Shown here: in pieces, positions 30,901 through 41,661 of the stretch
Position numbering within the stretch: position 1 is the first letter of the stretch
How the letters are laid out: each line of letters begins with the position of its first letter
Assembly: GCA_900455155.1 (NCBI GenBank)
Contig: UGUC01000004.1
Coordinates: 124,001 to 188,000, forward strand
Direction of reading: 5' to 3'
Source of the DNA: Providencia stuartii
Lineage (GTDB): Bacteria; Pseudomonadota; Gammaproteobacteria; Enterobacterales; Enterobacteriaceae
Length of the DNA: 64,000 nucleotides
The notes under the pieces: model-generated
Told to the model about the DNA's origin: nothing
Database searches by the model: none
Seen by the model: the letters and a program-made list of their open reading frames with translations, nothing else
Position numbers and translations under genes: made by a program

Positions 30901-31288
30901 CCTGCTGTGTCTTTCTTCCTTGATCGAGAAGTTGACTACTCACTTGAATGATTTGTTGTTCAAGCTCAGACAAGCTGATATTGGTTGGAATATTGGTTGG
31001 CTCATCGCTTTCATTGAGTAGTTCTTGTCTTAGCCCCTTGATAATTTTAGGGAAATTATCGATGGCGTCTTGATAAGACTTGGCTTTAGCTTCCGACTGA
31101 TTGGCTTCACTTATCCAGTTAAGTGCGCCTTGAAATGCTTGCGCTATTTCCGCATCTTTAGGGTTTTTACTGGGGTCGAGCTGAGCAAGCTCTTGCTTAA
31201 TCAGTGCTTCATTTGGCGTACTATTGGAAGCCCCTGCCGCAGAGAAGGCGATTAGCAGGCTGAAAAAAAAACCGATAATCAAACGCAC
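27947..31288 (-). CDS. mscM: Miniconductance mechanosensitive channel MscM (YjeP)
   Basis: 1113 residues from GTG 31288, which lies nine bases after AAGGAG and gives the E. coli-like N-terminus MRLIIGFFFSLL; an in-frame TTG 18 bases earlier is less likely. Order: signal peptide, a long periplasmic coiled-coil domain (about 25-460), about eleven membrane helices, then the MscS core with MGVGLGFGLQEIFANIISGLMILFEKP-type TM3 sequence and a beta domain (VTIRNLTGSITKINTRATT). It releases solutes on hypo-osmotic shock. psd lies upstream on the same strand, 38 bp away, as in E. coli. Confidence 0.95.
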   Translation of the reverse strand: MRLIIGFFFSLLIAFSAAGASNSTPNEALIKQELAQLDPSKNPKDAEIAQAFQGALNWISEANQSEAKAKSYQDAIDNFPKIIKGLRQELLNESDEPTNIPTNISLSELEQQIIQVSSQLLDQGRKTQQEQDKGREISESLSALPKQLSEARRLLSEASFRLQSLSSPTTPLAEAQTTLAQAEVSARKAEVNELEMAQLSANNRQEISRVALELNKKRYNRLELELQKLREVQNTLRQQKAVLALEHTEMLAEQGELTPFLKEQIDINRKLSQELTEQAVRMNTISTSQAEISSGIQDARQALTTIREQAQWLDGSSTLGEALRTQLSRLPEIPKSQQLNRDMADLRVQRLNYEDMLDRLSKLDTATQETENNLSPAQAQVYSSLIKTRKELLTALISGFDTEMLELTKLNVATSQLTDALKDVKDASHRYLFWVADAPPVTLHYPVLLITDITQLLSLDTLSQLTGAFKVMLTTQDTFLYLFGSIILVIFSISTRKHYQDFLDRASLRIGKVTQDHFYLTIRTIFWSIIVALPLPMMWSAIGYGLQSAWQYPMAAAIGYGVSATTPVLWLFMISETFSRPTGLFIAHFGWDKDAVKRAMRYYRLAIFVIVPLMMALITFEHYSDREFSASIGRFCFLLLCFALSLMTNNLRRTHVPLYLDRHGSGDNLINKALWWMLLVAPIIAAFFSLLGYFSTSQALLGRLETSVAIWFVLLIVYHAIRRWMSIQRRKLAFERAKQRRAEILAQRAKGEEDIHQPNASGEGNIDIDEQVIDLDAISAQSVGLVRSILTMIALVSLIWLWSELHTAFSFLENIRLWDVTSTINGVDTVQPITMGSIFIAILIIIVTTQLVRNLPALLELAVLQHLDLTPGTGYAITTLTKYSLTIIGTIVGFSMLGIDWSKLQWLIAAMGVGLGFGLQEIFANIISGLMILFEKPIRIGDTVTIRNLTGSITKINTRATTLTDWDRKEIIVPNKAFITEQFINWSLSDTITRIVMTIPAPADADSQQVTSIILSAAERSTMILDNPNPEVYLVDLQQGIQIFELRVYAAEMGHRLPARHEIHQNILAAFAEQGITLPFPPFQARVDIRENALQSATNNLSGRNPPRKSGEL

Positions 31289-31326
31289 AGTCAGGAGCTC
31301 CTTCAAGCAATTAACAATATAAGGTA

Positions 31327-32238
31327 TTACTGGGTTTCAATTTGCTCAGCGGCGGTATCCACTGAGGTATCATTTGCCACGGTTTCCGCCAGTAGCTCTC
31401 CCATACGAGTCGCATAGCCGGGGATCAGTGAGGCATTAAAACGAATAGCGTTCGGTTCAAACAGGTTAATGACGGTTGAACCTAGCTTAAAGAGACCCAT
31501 TTCTTCGCCTTTTTTCAAGAATACGGCACCTTCAGTCAGTTGATCTGGGTAGGTCCAGCGCTTAATAACCCCTTCACGCTGTTGGTTAACACAACCACCC
31601 CAGACAGTTTCAATGCTACCAACGATAGTGGCACCGACTAAGATTTGCACCATCAGACCCACATCGGTTTTAAACACACAAATTAGGCGCTCATTACGGG
31701 CAAAGAGGTTGGGAACATTGGCGGCGGTCAATGGGTTGACAGAGAATAAATCACCCGGTACATAAATCATCTCGGTTAATAACCCATCGCATGGCATATG
31801 TACACGATGATAATCGCTAGGGGATAAATAGGTTGTGATAAACTCACCGCCACGGAATTTATCAGCTAGCTGATAATTACCCGCGAGCAAGGCTTCGACC
31901 GTATAATGGTGACCTTTGGCTTGAAAGATTTGGTCATCTTGAATTGAACCTAATTGGCTCACCGCACCATCAGCCGGTTGCGCTAATTGGTGTTTTCCTG
32001 TCACTAATGGGCGCGCTTCTTCTTTTAGCGGCCGAATAAAGAAATCATTAAACGTTGCATAAGCGGTGAACTCGCTTTTTTGTGCTTCACTCATATCCAC
32101 TTTATAGGCTTTTGCAAACAGCTTAATTGCCCATTGAGTGACAAAGCCTGCATTCTTATCGGCGAACCAGCCGGCAAGTCTTGTAAGACCCTGTTTTGGT
32201 AGCATATATTGCAAACGTATTTTAATCTTATCTAGCAC
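31327..32238 (-). CDS. psd: Phosphatidylserine decarboxylase proenzyme
   Basis: Pyruvoyl enzyme of the inner membrane that makes phosphatidylethanolamine. 303 residues from GTG 32238 (then [20 protein letters not shown], matching the E. coli start); the in-frame ATG at 32283 would add an unrelated 15 residues. The self-cleavage site LGST is in [11 protein letters not shown] near residue 245, which yields alpha and beta chains, and the catalytic triad region includes HRVHMPCDG. It is translated with mscM downstream. The C-terminal tail after GELLAE is variable in the family. Confidence 0.95.
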   Translation of the reverse strand: MLDKIKIRLQYMLPKQGLTRLAGWFADKNAGFVTQWAIKLFAKAYKVDMSEAQKSEFTAYATFNDFFIRPLKEEARPLVTGKHQLAQPADGAVSQLGSIQDDQIFQAKGHHYTVEALLAGNYQLADKFRGGEFITTYLSPSDYHRVHMPCDGLLTEMIYVPGDLFSVNPLTAANVPNLFARNERLICVFKTDVGLMVQILVGATIVGSIETVWGGCVNQQREGVIKRWTYPDQLTEGAVFLKKGEEMGLFKLGSTVINLFEPNAIRFNASLIPGYATRMGELLAETVANDTSVDTAAEQIETQ

Positions 32239-32410
32239 GTTAACCTCAAATTCGTAAAGGCCAGTTAGCAAAAAGGCAGTCATTGTACCTTTGCTTTTTT
32301 AAATAGGCTATTTTGTTTCGATAGGCTTAAAAATCTTTACCATTGATGAATCACCTACCAAAATAAATGTAAGTACTCGCTCACTTGGTTAGTGAGTCGT
32401 TAAGCCAAAA

Positions 32411-33463
32411 CTACTTATCTTTACCCGTAAAATTCCCACGAGGCTTAATCTGTTCCATGCTCTCCAAAATACGATGATAATTTTCAAACCGTGATTCGGC
32501 GATTTTCCCTTCTTCCGTGGCTTCACGCAGTAGACAACCGGGATCATCCAAATGCTTACAATCGCGGAACTTACAGCCACCTAAATAGTCTTTAAATTCG
32601 ACAAAACCTTTTGTTACTTGTTCCGTAGAAAGGTGCCATAGGCCGAATTCACGTACTCCCGGGGAGTCAATGACATCGCCACCTAACGGAAAATGATATA
32701 ACCGCGCTGTCGTTGTGGTGTGTTGGCCTAGCCCTGAAGTATCTGAAACGTCATTGACTAAAATGGTTTCTTCATTATGAGGCAAAAGAGCGTTCAGTAA
32801 ACTGGACTTGCCAACGCCAGATTGACCTACAAACACTGATATTTTGCCGATCAGTGCGTTAGTAAGTGCTTCCATTCCTTCGTTGGTATGGCTAGAAACT
32901 TCCAGTACTTGGTAACCAATATCACTGTAAATAGTCATTAACTCGCTGACCCATTCACGGTTTTCTTGGTCTAATAGGTCAATTTTGTTTAGGACAATAA
33001 TGGGTTGGATGCCTAAAGTTTCGCAAGCCACTAAATAGCGATCGATAATATTCAGAGATAGCTCGGGTAAAATTGAGGAAACGACCACAATTTGGTCAAT
33101 ATTTGCAGCAATAGGCTTTAGCCCATCATAATAGTCAGGGCGTGTTAGGACGGAGTGGCGTTCGTGAACGGCTTCAACAATGCCATTAACTTTGATATCG
33201 GCTTGTGTATTCAACGCAGGGCGCCAAACTACGCGATCTCCTGTGACGAGAGATGAAATAGTTCGACGTAAGTTACAACGCTGTAATGTGCCATCGCTTG
33301 CTTCGATGTCAGCATGTTGCCCAAATCGGCTGATCACTAGCCCTTCTTGCGCTTCTCCTAATAGGCTGTCATCAATCTCAGTGACTTTTTGTTTTTTAAG
33401 TCTTTTTTGATGATTTGCCTGTACTCGGCGCTGTTGGCCTTTTGACAGTTTCTGCTTAGCCAC
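32411..33463 (-). CDS. rsgA: Ribosome small-subunit-dependent GTPase RsgA
   Basis: 350 residues from GTG 33463 (preceded by AGAGGTCAG), matching the E. coli length and N-terminus [13 protein letters not shown] longer frame back to 33559 exists but has no support. The N-terminal OB fold precedes a circularly permuted GTPase: G4 NKIDLLD, then G1 [12 protein letters not shown], then G3 [10 protein letters not shown] zinc finger ([14 protein letters not shown]) ends it. It assists late 30S maturation. Divergent from orn, with psd downstream on the same strand. Confidence 0.96.
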   Translation of the reverse strand: MAKQKLSKGQQRRVQANHQKRLKKQKVTEIDDSLLGEAQEGLVISRFGQHADIEASDGTLQRCNLRRTISSLVTGDRVVWRPALNTQADIKVNGIVEAVHERHSVLTRPDYYDGLKPIAANIDQIVVVSSILPELSLNIIDRYLVACETLGIQPIIVLNKIDLLDQENREWVSELMTIYSDIGYQVLEVSSHTNEGMEALTNALIGKISVFVGQSGVGKSSLLNALLPHNEETILVNDVSDTSGLGQHTTTTARLYHFPLGGDVIDSPGVREFGLWHLSTEQVTKGFVEFKDYLGGCKFRDCKHLDDPGCLLREATEEGKIAESRFENYHRILESMEQIKPRGNFTGKDK

Positions 33464-33580
33464 CTGACCTCTCTTGATATTGTTGGCTGAGTTTTCTTGT
33501 TTACTAACTTGAGTGGATCGCGTCGATACCTCAAACGCGTTATCATACACGAACTCCATTGGATCAAGTTAGGGTATATG

Positions 33581-34123
33581 ATGCAAAAGAATGAGAATAA
33601 TTTAATCTGGATCGATTTAGAAATGACGGGTCTCGATCCTGAGCGTGACCGTATTATCGAAATTGCCACTATCGTTACCGACAGTCAGCTTAATATTTTA
33701 GCACAAGGTCCTGTCATTGCGGTTCATCAAACACAAGCACAATTGGATTTGATGGATGAATGGAATGTGAATACCCATACAGCAAGCGGCTTGGTTGAAC
33801 GCGTTAAAAGCAGTACTTTCAGTGAGCGTGAAGCTGAATTAGCGACGATTGAGTTTCTAGAACAGTGGGTACCAAAAGGGGCATCACCAATCTGTGGGAA
33901 TAGCGTTGGTCAAGACCGTCGTTTTCTATTCCGCTACATGCCTGAGTTAGAAAGCTATTTCCACTATCGTTACCTTGATGTTAGCACCCTAAAAGAGTTA
34001 GCTCGTCGCTGGAAACCTGAAATTCTCGCGGGCTTCACTAAAAAAGGCACACACCAAGCTTTAGATGATATTCGCGAGTCTATTGCAGAATTGGCTTATT
34101 ACCGTGAGACCTTTATCAAATAA
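33581..34123 (+). CDS. orn: Oligoribonuclease
   Basis: DEDDh 3'-5' exonuclease that degrades two- to five-nucleotide RNAs, including pGpG. 180 residues from ATG 33581, with AGGG six bases upstream; the adjacent ATG at 33578 would add one Met. The catalytic residues lie in [10 protein letters not shown] (D, E), [10 protein letters not shown] (D) and [14 protein letters not shown] (H and D). It is divergent from rsgA, the arrangement in E. coli, and is followed by a terminator. Confidence 0.97.
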   Translation: MQKNENNLIWIDLEMTGLDPERDRIIEIATIVTDSQLNILAQGPVIAVHQTQAQLDLMDEWNVNTHTASGLVERVKSSTFSEREAELATIEFLEQWVPKGASPICGNSVGQDRRFLFRYMPELESYFHYRYLDVSTLKELARRWKPEILAGFTKKGTHQALDDIRESIAELAYYRETFIK

Positions 34124-34140
34124 TCAAAGCAGAAAACTGA

Positions 34141-34171
34141 AATTGGCGACCAAAAGGTGGCCAATTTTTTT
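34141..34171 (+). terminator. Rho-independent terminator after orn
   Basis: AATTGGCGACC-AAAA-GGTGGCCAATT forms an 11 bp stem with one mismatch, followed by seven T. It lies 17 bp after the orn stop. Confidence 0.85.
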
Positions 34172-34382
34172 AGCGGTTAACTTATTACAGCGCGTTAAAA
34201 GTATAAGTAACAGGCATTGGGGTTTTCATGGCATGGACGTCATTGGGCGATGCGTTTTTAGAAAAAAGTAAAAAATGTTAACTGATTGAAATCAGAAGTT
34301 TACTTGCAACGCTGATAAAATCATCACAATGCCCAATTTATCAGCAAACAAATAAAAAAGTGAAAAAATTGAGCCAAGGGGC

Positions 34383-34410
34383 TTGCCTGCCGTGCAATTT
34401 CTCGTATAAT
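34383..34410 (+). promoter_or_regulatory. Promoter of the tRNA-Gly cluster
   Basis: TTGCCT and TATAAT are separated by 16 bp, followed by GCGCTCCCC, a GC-rich discriminator of the kind seen in stringently controlled stable-RNA promoters. It is 59 bp before the first tRNA. Stringent control is inferred. Confidence 0.75.
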
Positions 34411-34469
34411 GCGCTCCCCGTACCGATGAAGATTTTCATGGGTACGGTAAAGCAAAAAGAAAGTATTTT

Positions 34470-34545
<76 letters not shown>

Positions 34546-34585
34546 AACTCTCTTAATGTTTTAGCTAGAACACTATTTTCGGTAT

Positions 34586-34662
<77 letters not shown>

Positions 34663-34701
34663 ATCTCTATTAGTGTTTTAGTTGTAGTTACCTATCCAAA
34701 T

Positions 34702-34778
<77 letters not shown>

Positions 34779-35195
34779 AAATCCTTAGTCTCTTACCTCT
34801 TATTGTTAAAAATCCAACTGCTTTCATTAAGAAATGACACCTATTTGATGCACTAGGTGAATTGCGTTCGAATCGGTTTATTCATCAACAAATGCTTTTC
34901 TTTTAGTGATGATCGGCAGAGAGTGATGATCATCACACTCTTTGGGATCTTTTTCAGATCTTGCGGTTTTTTCTGCTTGCATTCATTAACTTGTCGCCAT
35001 AGAATAGCCACCCCCTGACCAATAGGGGCGATCAATAAGTATCCAAATTGTTATAATTTCAGTTGTAATAATAAACAAAAAAGCCGATTTTTGCAGTTTC
35101 AGTAACTTTTTTGTACCAACCTTGTGTTTTAAGCGCTTTAATTTTGCTGAGAGTAGTAAAAAAGAGGACTTATTTAATTTCCTATCATTAATAAG

Positions 35196-35204
35196 TTATC
35201 CACA
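35196..35204 (+). promoter_or_regulatory. DnaA box TTATCCACA
   Basis: Perfect high-affinity DnaA box in the putative datA region. Confidence 0.8.
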
Positions 35205-35260
35205 ACCTATCATCAATGCTGTGGTGCTTTTACGCGTCTGTAATACTTTAATGCACCGAG

Positions 35261-35269
35261 TTATCCACA
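35261..35269 (+). promoter_or_regulatory. DnaA box TTATCCACA
   Basis: Second perfect box in the same orientation, 65 bp (about six helical turns) from the first. Confidence 0.8.
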
Positions 35270-35423
35270 GGATAGCATGATAGGTAACCGCACATATTCC
35301 AAAAAGCTATTGCTTCGTGGTGATAGATATCTTACTGAATTTAATAGTAAATATTTTTGTTTAAAATGTGGCTAACCTAGCTTGCAAATTCTTTACCTAT
35401 TGTCAGCTAAGCAATTTTTTATT

Positions 35424-35432
35424 TTATTCACA
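35424..35432 (+). promoter_or_regulatory. DnaA box TTATTCACA
   Basis: Third box of the TTATNCACA class, same orientation, close to the end of queG. Confidence 0.65.
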
Positions 35433-35476
35433 CGGAGTTGATTTTTATTCGTTTGCAGTATAGGGGTGTATTATTT

Positions 35477-36635
35477 TTAAGCATCCCTAGGTAAACCTTT
35501 AGATATGGCGCGTACAAGGCGTTTCTGCTGTGAAGTTTGAATAGTTACTTGGTTTTCTTCTCGGCGCTGTAATTGTTGTTGTATTGCCCATTGGATATGC
35601 TCATCCAACATCTCCCCCATGCCTAACCGTGAGCGCAATGCGTTGACAATCGTGTCCTGATAGGGGGGCATTGCCTAACGCGACACTGATATTCCTGAGC
35701 CATTTTAAGTAACCAATGCGGCGAATTGCTGAACCTTCAGTCACTTTTAGGAAAGTCTCTTCATCCCAGCTAAATAGTTCAAGAAGTTCGGGCGTGTGTA
35801 ATACGCGTCTTGGGCTAAAATCTTCTTCATCGGTTAATTGTGAAAAACGGTTCCAAGGGCAGATCAATTGGCAGTCATCACAGCCGTAGATCCGATTCCC
35901 CATCAGTGGGCGAAACTCTTCCGGGATCGGGCCATCAAGCTCAATGGTTAGATAAGAAATGCAGCGGCGAGCATCGACGACATAAGGTTCAACGATCGCG
36001 CCGGTAGGGCAAGTGGTCATACAGGCCACACAGCGACCGCACTGCTCTTCAACAGGTTGATCGATAGGAAGAGGTAAATTAACTAAAAGTTCACCGAGAA
36101 AAAACCACGATCCAGCTTCACGATTAAGGATCAACGAATGCTTGCCTGTCCAGCCTAAGCCTGCCTTGACGGCGAGAGGGCGTTCTAAAATAGGGGCAGA
36201 ATCGACAAATGGGCGAAAATTGAGATCGTCAGAGCAGATATGTTCTCGGCAGTATGCCAAGATGCGATCACTGAGCATTTTCAAGCGCTTTTTTAATAGC
36301 TTATGGTAATCTCTACCTAATGCATAGCGGCTAATATAACCTAATTCAGGGTTACTTAATGTGCTGGCAAAAGCTGCTTTTGCAGGCAGGTAGTTCATAC
36401 GCACGCTGATCACGCGCAATGTGCCGGGATGTAATTCGTGAGGTCTTGCTCGCATCATCCCATGGCGTGCCATCCACGCCATCTCACCGTGGTATTGCTT
36501 ATCGAGCCATGCCTGTAATTTTGGCTCTTCAAGGGAAAGGTCAGTGTCACAAATACCGACTTGCTGGAAGCCAACTTCACTCCCCCATTGTTTGATATTT
36601 TGTGCAAGAAGGTTGAGATCGAGATGTGTTGCCAT
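35477..36635 (-). pseudogene. queG: Epoxyqueuosine reductase QueG, frameshifted near the C-terminus
   Basis: Cobalamin- and Fe-S-dependent enzyme of the last step of tRNA queuosine synthesis. From ATG 36635 the frame is normal through the two 4Fe-4S clusters (CGRCVACMTTCPTGAI and CDDCQLICPWN) and the HEAT-like start, to ISVALGNAP. The G run at 35663-35668 has one base too many; with five, the text reads YQDTIVNALRSRLG and continues to QQKRLVRAISKGLPRDA at 35477, the conserved C-terminus. Repaired length 385 residues. As written the product ends at 35601 with an unrelated tail. Probably a sequencing error. Confidence 0.93.
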
Positions 36636-36876
36636 TAGATTTTATATTGATGCTAAGCTGAGTGAAATTGCAGGGGCACTTTACCATGATCCCGTGATTT
36701 CACAAAATCATCACTGATGCCCTGTTGTGTGATGTAACAGGATTAGTCGCTTATCTGATATCCACTATCTAAATATTTCTGTAATGTTATTTAAGAAAAA
36801 TGGATCGGCTTAGGTTAATATAGTCATTATATCTATATTGATCTATTTTTCCTTACTATAGCTGATTGAACTTTCC

Positions 36877-37341
36877 ATGAAAGAACGTATTTTACAACTT
36901 GCCAACGAAGAGCAAACAGTGGCGCTAGGGCGCGCTGTCGCAAATGCCTGTCAACGAGGCGTCGTGATTAACTTGTATGGCGATTTGGGCGCTGGCAAAA
37001 CGACATTTAGTCGCGGTTTCTTACAGGCACTCGGGCACCAAGGTCACGTAAAAAGCCCGACGTATACGCTTGTGGAGCCTTATGATCTTCCTGATGGACA
37101 GGTTTTTCATTTTGATCTTTATCGTTTAGCTGATCCAGAAGAATTGGAATTTATGGGGATCCGAGACTATTTTTCCCCTGAGTCGATCTGTTTAGTGGAA
37201 TGGCCTCAACAAGGCAAAGGTTTTCTGCCAGAAGCGGATCTTGAACTCCATTTGACTTATCAGGATGAAGGGCGTCAGGCTCACTTTATTGCTTTTTCTG
37301 CAAATGGGGAGTCGTTGTTAGAAGAATTACAAGCACTCTAA
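36877..37341 (+). CDS. tsaE: tRNA t6A-synthesis ATPase TsaE
   Basis: P-loop ATPase that partners TsaB-TsaD in making N6-threonylcarbamoyladenosine at position 37 of tRNAs reading ANN codons. 154 residues. Walker A is [13 protein letters not shown] (about 35-47), followed by [12 protein letters not shown] and the Walker B-like [14 protein letters not shown]. The ATG is at 36877. It begins the run tsaE-amiB-mutL-miaA-hfq-hflX-hflKC, and both tsaE and miaA act on tRNA position 37. amiB begins 14 bp downstream. Confidence 0.95.
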   Translation: MKERILQLANEEQTVALGRAVANACQRGVVINLYGDLGAGKTTFSRGFLQALGHQGHVKSPTYTLVEPYDLPDGQVFHFDLYRLADPEELEFMGIRDYFSPESICLVEWPQQGKGFLPEADLELHLTYQDEGRQAHFIAFSANGESLLEELQAL

Positions 37342-37355
37342 GGGATATATTGCTC

Positions 37356-38651
37356 ATGACGAATGCATTGCCGAGAAAAATAACAAAAAGAAGTTTTTTC
37401 TCCTTCTTATTGCTGTTGATGATTGTTGCATTATGGTTAGTTGCACGACCTGTACAGGCGGCGACCTTATCGAACATACAGGTTGATAATAGCCCATCAA
37501 ATGCACAGGTGACACTATCCTTCATGGATGGTAAGCCTGATTACAAATATTTTCCCCTGCATTCGCCAGAGCGGCTAGTTATTGATGTTAAGCAAAATGG
37601 CGAAATTATCGGCCTACCAATGAGAGTGCCTGCTGGTGATTTGGTTAAAGTGGTTCGTACCAGCCAGCCACCGGATAGCCGACACAAACGTATCGTATTG
37701 GAACTGTCAAAAGCGGCAAAAGTACAAACGTCGCTGAAACAAGTCGCTGGGCAGTATCAAGTGGTATTTACGCTTTCCTCGGGGCAAAGTCGTGCACCAA
37801 CGTCTTTCAATAATACGACTCAACCGATGCAAGTGCCTAATAATGCGGTGCAAGATAAACCGTTAAAAATGAATTCGCAGGCACAGCGACCGGCTGTTGC
37901 ACCTGCACCAGTTAAAACCAATAAAACAATGCCCAAGGGGGCAAAACAGGTCGTGATTGCTATTGATGCTGGGCATGGTGGCAAAGACCCCGGAGCGATT
38001 GGTAAAAACGGCTATCGAGAAAAAGATGTTACGTTAAGTGTTGCACGTAAACTGTATGCAAAACTTGAGGCTGACCCTATGTTCAAGCCAGCGATGACCC
38101 GTGATGGTGATTATTTTATTTCTGTCAGTGGGCGTTCAGATGTTGCACGTAAGAAAGGGGCTAACATGTTAGTTTCTATTCACGCTGACTCTGCACCAAA
38201 TAGTAGTGCGCGAGGCGCTTCTGTTTGGGTATTGTCAAATCGACGTGCGAATAGTGAATTAGGTAACTGGTTGGAACAACGTGAAAAACAATCCGAGCTA
38301 TTAGGTGGAGCAGGCGATGCATTAAGTGGTGCAGACCCTTACTTGAGCCAAGCGGTACTCGATTTACAATTCGGTCATTCACAGCGGGTTGGCTATGATG
38401 TGGCGGTACAAGTACTCCATCAATTAAGAAAAGTGGGTAATATTCATAAACGTAGCCCAGAGCATGCCAGCCTTGGGGTTTTGCGTTCGCCTGATATTCC
38501 TTCGATTCTGGTAGAAACAGGGTTTATTAGTAATAGCGCTGAAGAGCAGTTGCTTAAATCCAATGACTATCAAGAGAAGGTCGCCGAAGCTATCCACCAA
38601 GGTTTGCGGCAATACTTCCTTGCAAATCCGTTGCAAGCGGCACCTAATTAA
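37356..38651 (+). CDS. amiB: N-acetylmuramoyl-L-alanine amidase AmiB
   Basis: Periplasmic zinc amidase that splits septal peptidoglycan when activated by EnvC. 431 residues from ATG 37356; a TTG at 37350 is closer to the AGGGA but less likely. There is an N-terminal signal segment ending near RPVQAATL, an AMIN domain (about 35-145), a Pro- and Gln-rich linker, and an amidase_3 domain (about 195-415). Zinc ligands are visible in [14 protein letters not shown] (His), REKDVTL (Glu) and SIHAD (His), with the catalytic Glu in VETGFISN. No LysM is present, as in E. coli AmiB. Confidence 0.93.
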   Translation: MTNALPRKITKRSFFSFLLLLMIVALWLVARPVQAATLSNIQVDNSPSNAQVTLSFMDGKPDYKYFPLHSPERLVIDVKQNGEIIGLPMRVPAGDLVKVVRTSQPPDSRHKRIVLELSKAAKVQTSLKQVAGQYQVVFTLSSGQSRAPTSFNNTTQPMQVPNNAVQDKPLKMNSQAQRPAVAPAPVKTNKTMPKGAKQVVIAIDAGHGGKDPGAIGKNGYREKDVTLSVARKLYAKLEADPMFKPAMTRDGDYFISVSGRSDVARKKGANMLVSIHADSAPNSSARGASVWVLSNRRANSELGNWLEQREKQSELLGGAGDALSGADPYLSQAVLDLQFGHSQRVGYDVAVQVLHQLRKVGNIHKRSPEHASLGVLRSPDIPSILVETGFISNSAEEQLLKSNDYQEKVAEAIHQGLRQYFLANPLQAAPN

Positions 38652-38662
38652 GGGGGATGGTG

Positions 38663-40619
38663 ATGGCAATACAGATCCTCTCTCCCCAACTTGCTAACCA
38701 AATCGCTGCCGGCGAGGTTGTCGAACGCCCTGCCTCAGTGGTTAAAGAGTTGGTTGAAAACAGTCTCGATGCAGGTGCAACACGCATCGACATCGATATT
38801 GAACGTGGAGGAGAGAAGCTGATCCGTATTCGCGATAATGGTAGTGGGATCAGCAAAGATGAACTGGTCTTAGCGTTAGCGCGCCATGCGACCAGCAAAA
38901 TTGCCACGTTAGATGACCTAGAAGCCATCATGAGTATGGGGTTCCGTGGTGAAGCACTGGCGAGTATTAGCTCCGTCTCTCGTTTGACGCTCACATCAAA
39001 ACCTGCTGAGCAATCAGAGGCGTGGCAAGCTTATGCGGAAGGGCGAGATATGGCGGTGACCGTCAAACCCGCCGCTCACCCAAATGGCACCACCGTAGAA
39101 GTGCTTGATCTATTCTACAATACGCCAGCGCGTCGCAAATTTATGCGTACCGAAAAAACCGAGTTTGGCCATATTGATGAGGTCGTCCGGCGTATCGCGC
39201 TTTCTCGCCCTGATGTGACAATCAATTTGAACCATAATGGGAAGCTGGTGAAACAGTACCGCGCTGCAAAAGGGGAAGCTCAACAAGAGCGGCGGTTGGC
39301 AAACATCTGTGGTACAGGCTTTATGCAGGGGGCGCTAGCGATATCTTGGGAGCATGGTGACCTTGGCATTAAAGGCTGGGTGGTTTCACCGTCTTCGACG
39401 CCAGTGAGTGATATTCAGTACTGTTATGTAAATGGTCGAATGATGCGCGATAGGTTAATTAACCATGCGATCCGCCAAGCGTATGAAGGGCATCTTGATG
39501 ATAATCAACAGCCAGCCTATGTCCTTTATTTGACCATTGACCCCCAACAAGTGGATGTTAACGTCCATCCTGCTAAGCATGAAGTGCGTTTTCACCATGC
39601 TCGGCTAGTGCATGATTTTATCTATCAAGGTGTGAGAACGGCCTTATTAAATGCGCATGAGCCAGATGAGTTGCCCGGTATTGAACCTGTTACCCATGAA
39701 TTAACTAATCGTTCATCCGCGGGAGACAACTACTTTTCGTCATCATCCACGCTCAATGAAAACGATGAAAATGAGACGAGTCGTACGGCGCAACAGCAAC
39801 ATGACAGCACGGGCAGTAGTCGTTCGCATTCAGCCCCTTCCGTAGCGGCTACATCGCCGACATCAACAAATCATTTTAGTCGAGAAAAAAGCGCGTTTAC
39901 GCCTTCTAATACGCATTATGACCGAAAAGCGGGGCAACTGTACCAAGCATTGATGTCTGTTCCTGTTGCTGAAGAAGATAAAAAGCCACTATTTCCTAGT
40001 CGGCAACCATTAGATGTTCCAGCAGTTTCTTCGCAATCAGTGGAAGAAAATACCAATAACTTCACATTTGGCAAAGTATTGACAATTTACGCAAAAAACT
40101 TTGCATTAATTGAGTCTTCATTAGGGCTAATCCTGTTATCCTTATCAGAAGCAAATTATTTACTGAAGTTGGCTCAGTTATCACCTGATGGCGAAGCGTT
40201 AAAACCTCAACCGTTGTTGATCCCGCTAAAATTATCACTTAATTCTGATGAAATTGCGGTTTTTTCAGCGTAACAAGGAACAATTGACATTATTTGGTAT
40301 TGAAGCCACGATATCTCATGGAAAAGTAACTATTCATGCGGTATCGTTACCGTTAAGAACGCAAAATTTATCTCAGCTTTTTTCGGGTTTACTGAATTTT
40401 TTGTCGACAAAAGAGCAGGCATCTCGTCAAGATATTGCTCAATGGCTTGCAAAAACAGTTTCACAAGAAAAAACACAAGAAAGCTGGAGCTTAGCACAAG
40501 CAGTTCAGTTACTCGCTGATGTTGAGCGGCTTTGCCCGCAGTATGTTAAAAAGCCGTCACCAACATTATTACAATTAATTAATTTACAATCCGTGGTAGC
40601 TACACTAACAAATGAGTGA
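38663..40619 (+). pseudogene. mutL: DNA mismatch repair protein MutL, frameshifted by one extra T
   Basis: GHKL ATPase that links MutS to MutH and UvrD. It begins [20 protein letters not shown] at ATG 38663 (AGGGGG at the right distance), with ATP-binding motifs [18 protein letters not shown] and [12 protein letters not shown]. The linker (about 340-470) is Ser/Thr-rich. The frame breaks at the T run 40260-40265: with five [20 protein letters not shown] continues into the C-terminal dimerisation domain, ending 40619, about 651 residues. The stop overlaps the miaA ATG by 8 bp (ATGAGTGA), as in E. coli. Confidence 0.93.
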
Positions 40620-41555
40620 ACTTGTAACTCAGAAAAAAACCGAATGCAATATTCCTGATGGGGGCCAACGGCCTCAGGCAAGACAGCGTTAGCTATTGCT
40701 CTACGCCAACACTTGCCTGTTGAGATAATTAGTGTCGATTCGGCGTTGATCTACCGTGGTATGGACATCGGCACAGCGAAGCCAAATGCAGAGGAGCTTA
40801 GTCAAGCGCCTCATCGTCTGATCGATATACTCGATCCCTCTTTACCATACTCCGCTGCTGATTTCCGGCGAGACGCATTAAATGTAATGGAGGAAATAAC
40901 TTCTCAAGGTAAAATTCCATTACTTGTGGGGGGCACAATGCTTTATTTTAAGGCATTACTAGAGGGGCTTTCGCCTTTGCCTTCTGCAGATCCCGCTACT
41001 CGTGCTGAGATTGAAAAAATTGCACAGCAGCAAGGGTGGGGTGAAATCCATCGTCGTTTAGCGGAGGTCGATCCGGTTGCGGCAGCGAGGATTCATCCTA
41101 ATGATCCACAAAGATTATCCCGAGCTTTAGAGGTATATCTCATTTCAGGGCAAACTTTGACTGAAATGACACAAACAGCAGGTGAAGAATTACCTTATAA
41201 TGTGTTTCAATTTGCTATTGCGCCCCAAGATCGTAAAATTTTACATCAGCGCATTGAACAACGTTTTCATCAGATGTTAGACGCCGGTTTTGAAGAGGAA
41301 GTTCGTGCTCTTTATGAACGGGGTGACCTCCATGTTGATTTACCCTCTATTCGTTGTGTGGGGTATCGGCAAATGTGGTCGTACCTAGAAGGCGAAACAG
41401 ATTATGATGAAATGGTTTATCGGGGAATTTGTGCAACACGCCAATTGGCAAAACGTCAAATTACCTGGTTGAGAAGCTGGGAAAATGTTCATTGGTTAGA
41501 TAGTGAACAACCACAGCAAGCGCTTAAGGCTGTTATGCAGGTTGTATGTGCATAG
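40612..41555 (+). pseudogene. miaA: tRNA dimethylallyltransferase MiaA, frameshifted twice near the start
   Basis: Adds the dimethylallyl group to A37 of tRNAs reading UNN codons. From ATG 40612 (MSELVTQKK) the text needs one A fewer in the run 40633-40639 and one G fewer in the run 40660-40664. With both removed it reads [20 protein letters not shown], including the P-loop, and runs on into the intact frame [25 protein letters not shown] to 41555. Repaired length 313 residues, the family size. As written the first frame stops at 40692, and an open frame from 40713 lacks the ATP-binding loop. Two insertions 25 bp apart suggest error, not decay. Confidence 0.93.
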
Positions 41556-41661
41556 AGCTATGGTTTGTGTACAATTAGAACGCTAAGCGCAATTTTTGAG
41601 TAGTTAATTTTTGGAATCGAAAGGTTCTCATTTAAAAACAACAAAATAAGGAAAACATAGA

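Larger units (their letters stand above)
34779..35476. other. Gene-free region with DnaA boxes, likely datA counterpart
   Basis: About 700 bp between the tRNA-Gly cluster and queG without a supported gene. It carries three DnaA boxes of the TTATNCACA type (listed separately) and a one-mismatch copy, TGTGGCTAA, at 35367-35375. In E. coli the DnaA-titrating and DnaA-ATP-hydrolysing locus datA lies beside glyVXY and queG, so position and content agree. No clear IHF site was found by eye. Confidence 0.6.

Noticed and set aside
33464..33559. Upstream extension of rsgA
   Set aside because: E. coli-like N-terminus begins at GTG 33463 with a ribosome-binding site; the added text has no support.
34853..35035. 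60-codon minus-strand ORF in the putative datA region
   Set aside because: No ribosome-binding site, no domain, and within a region explained as non-coding.
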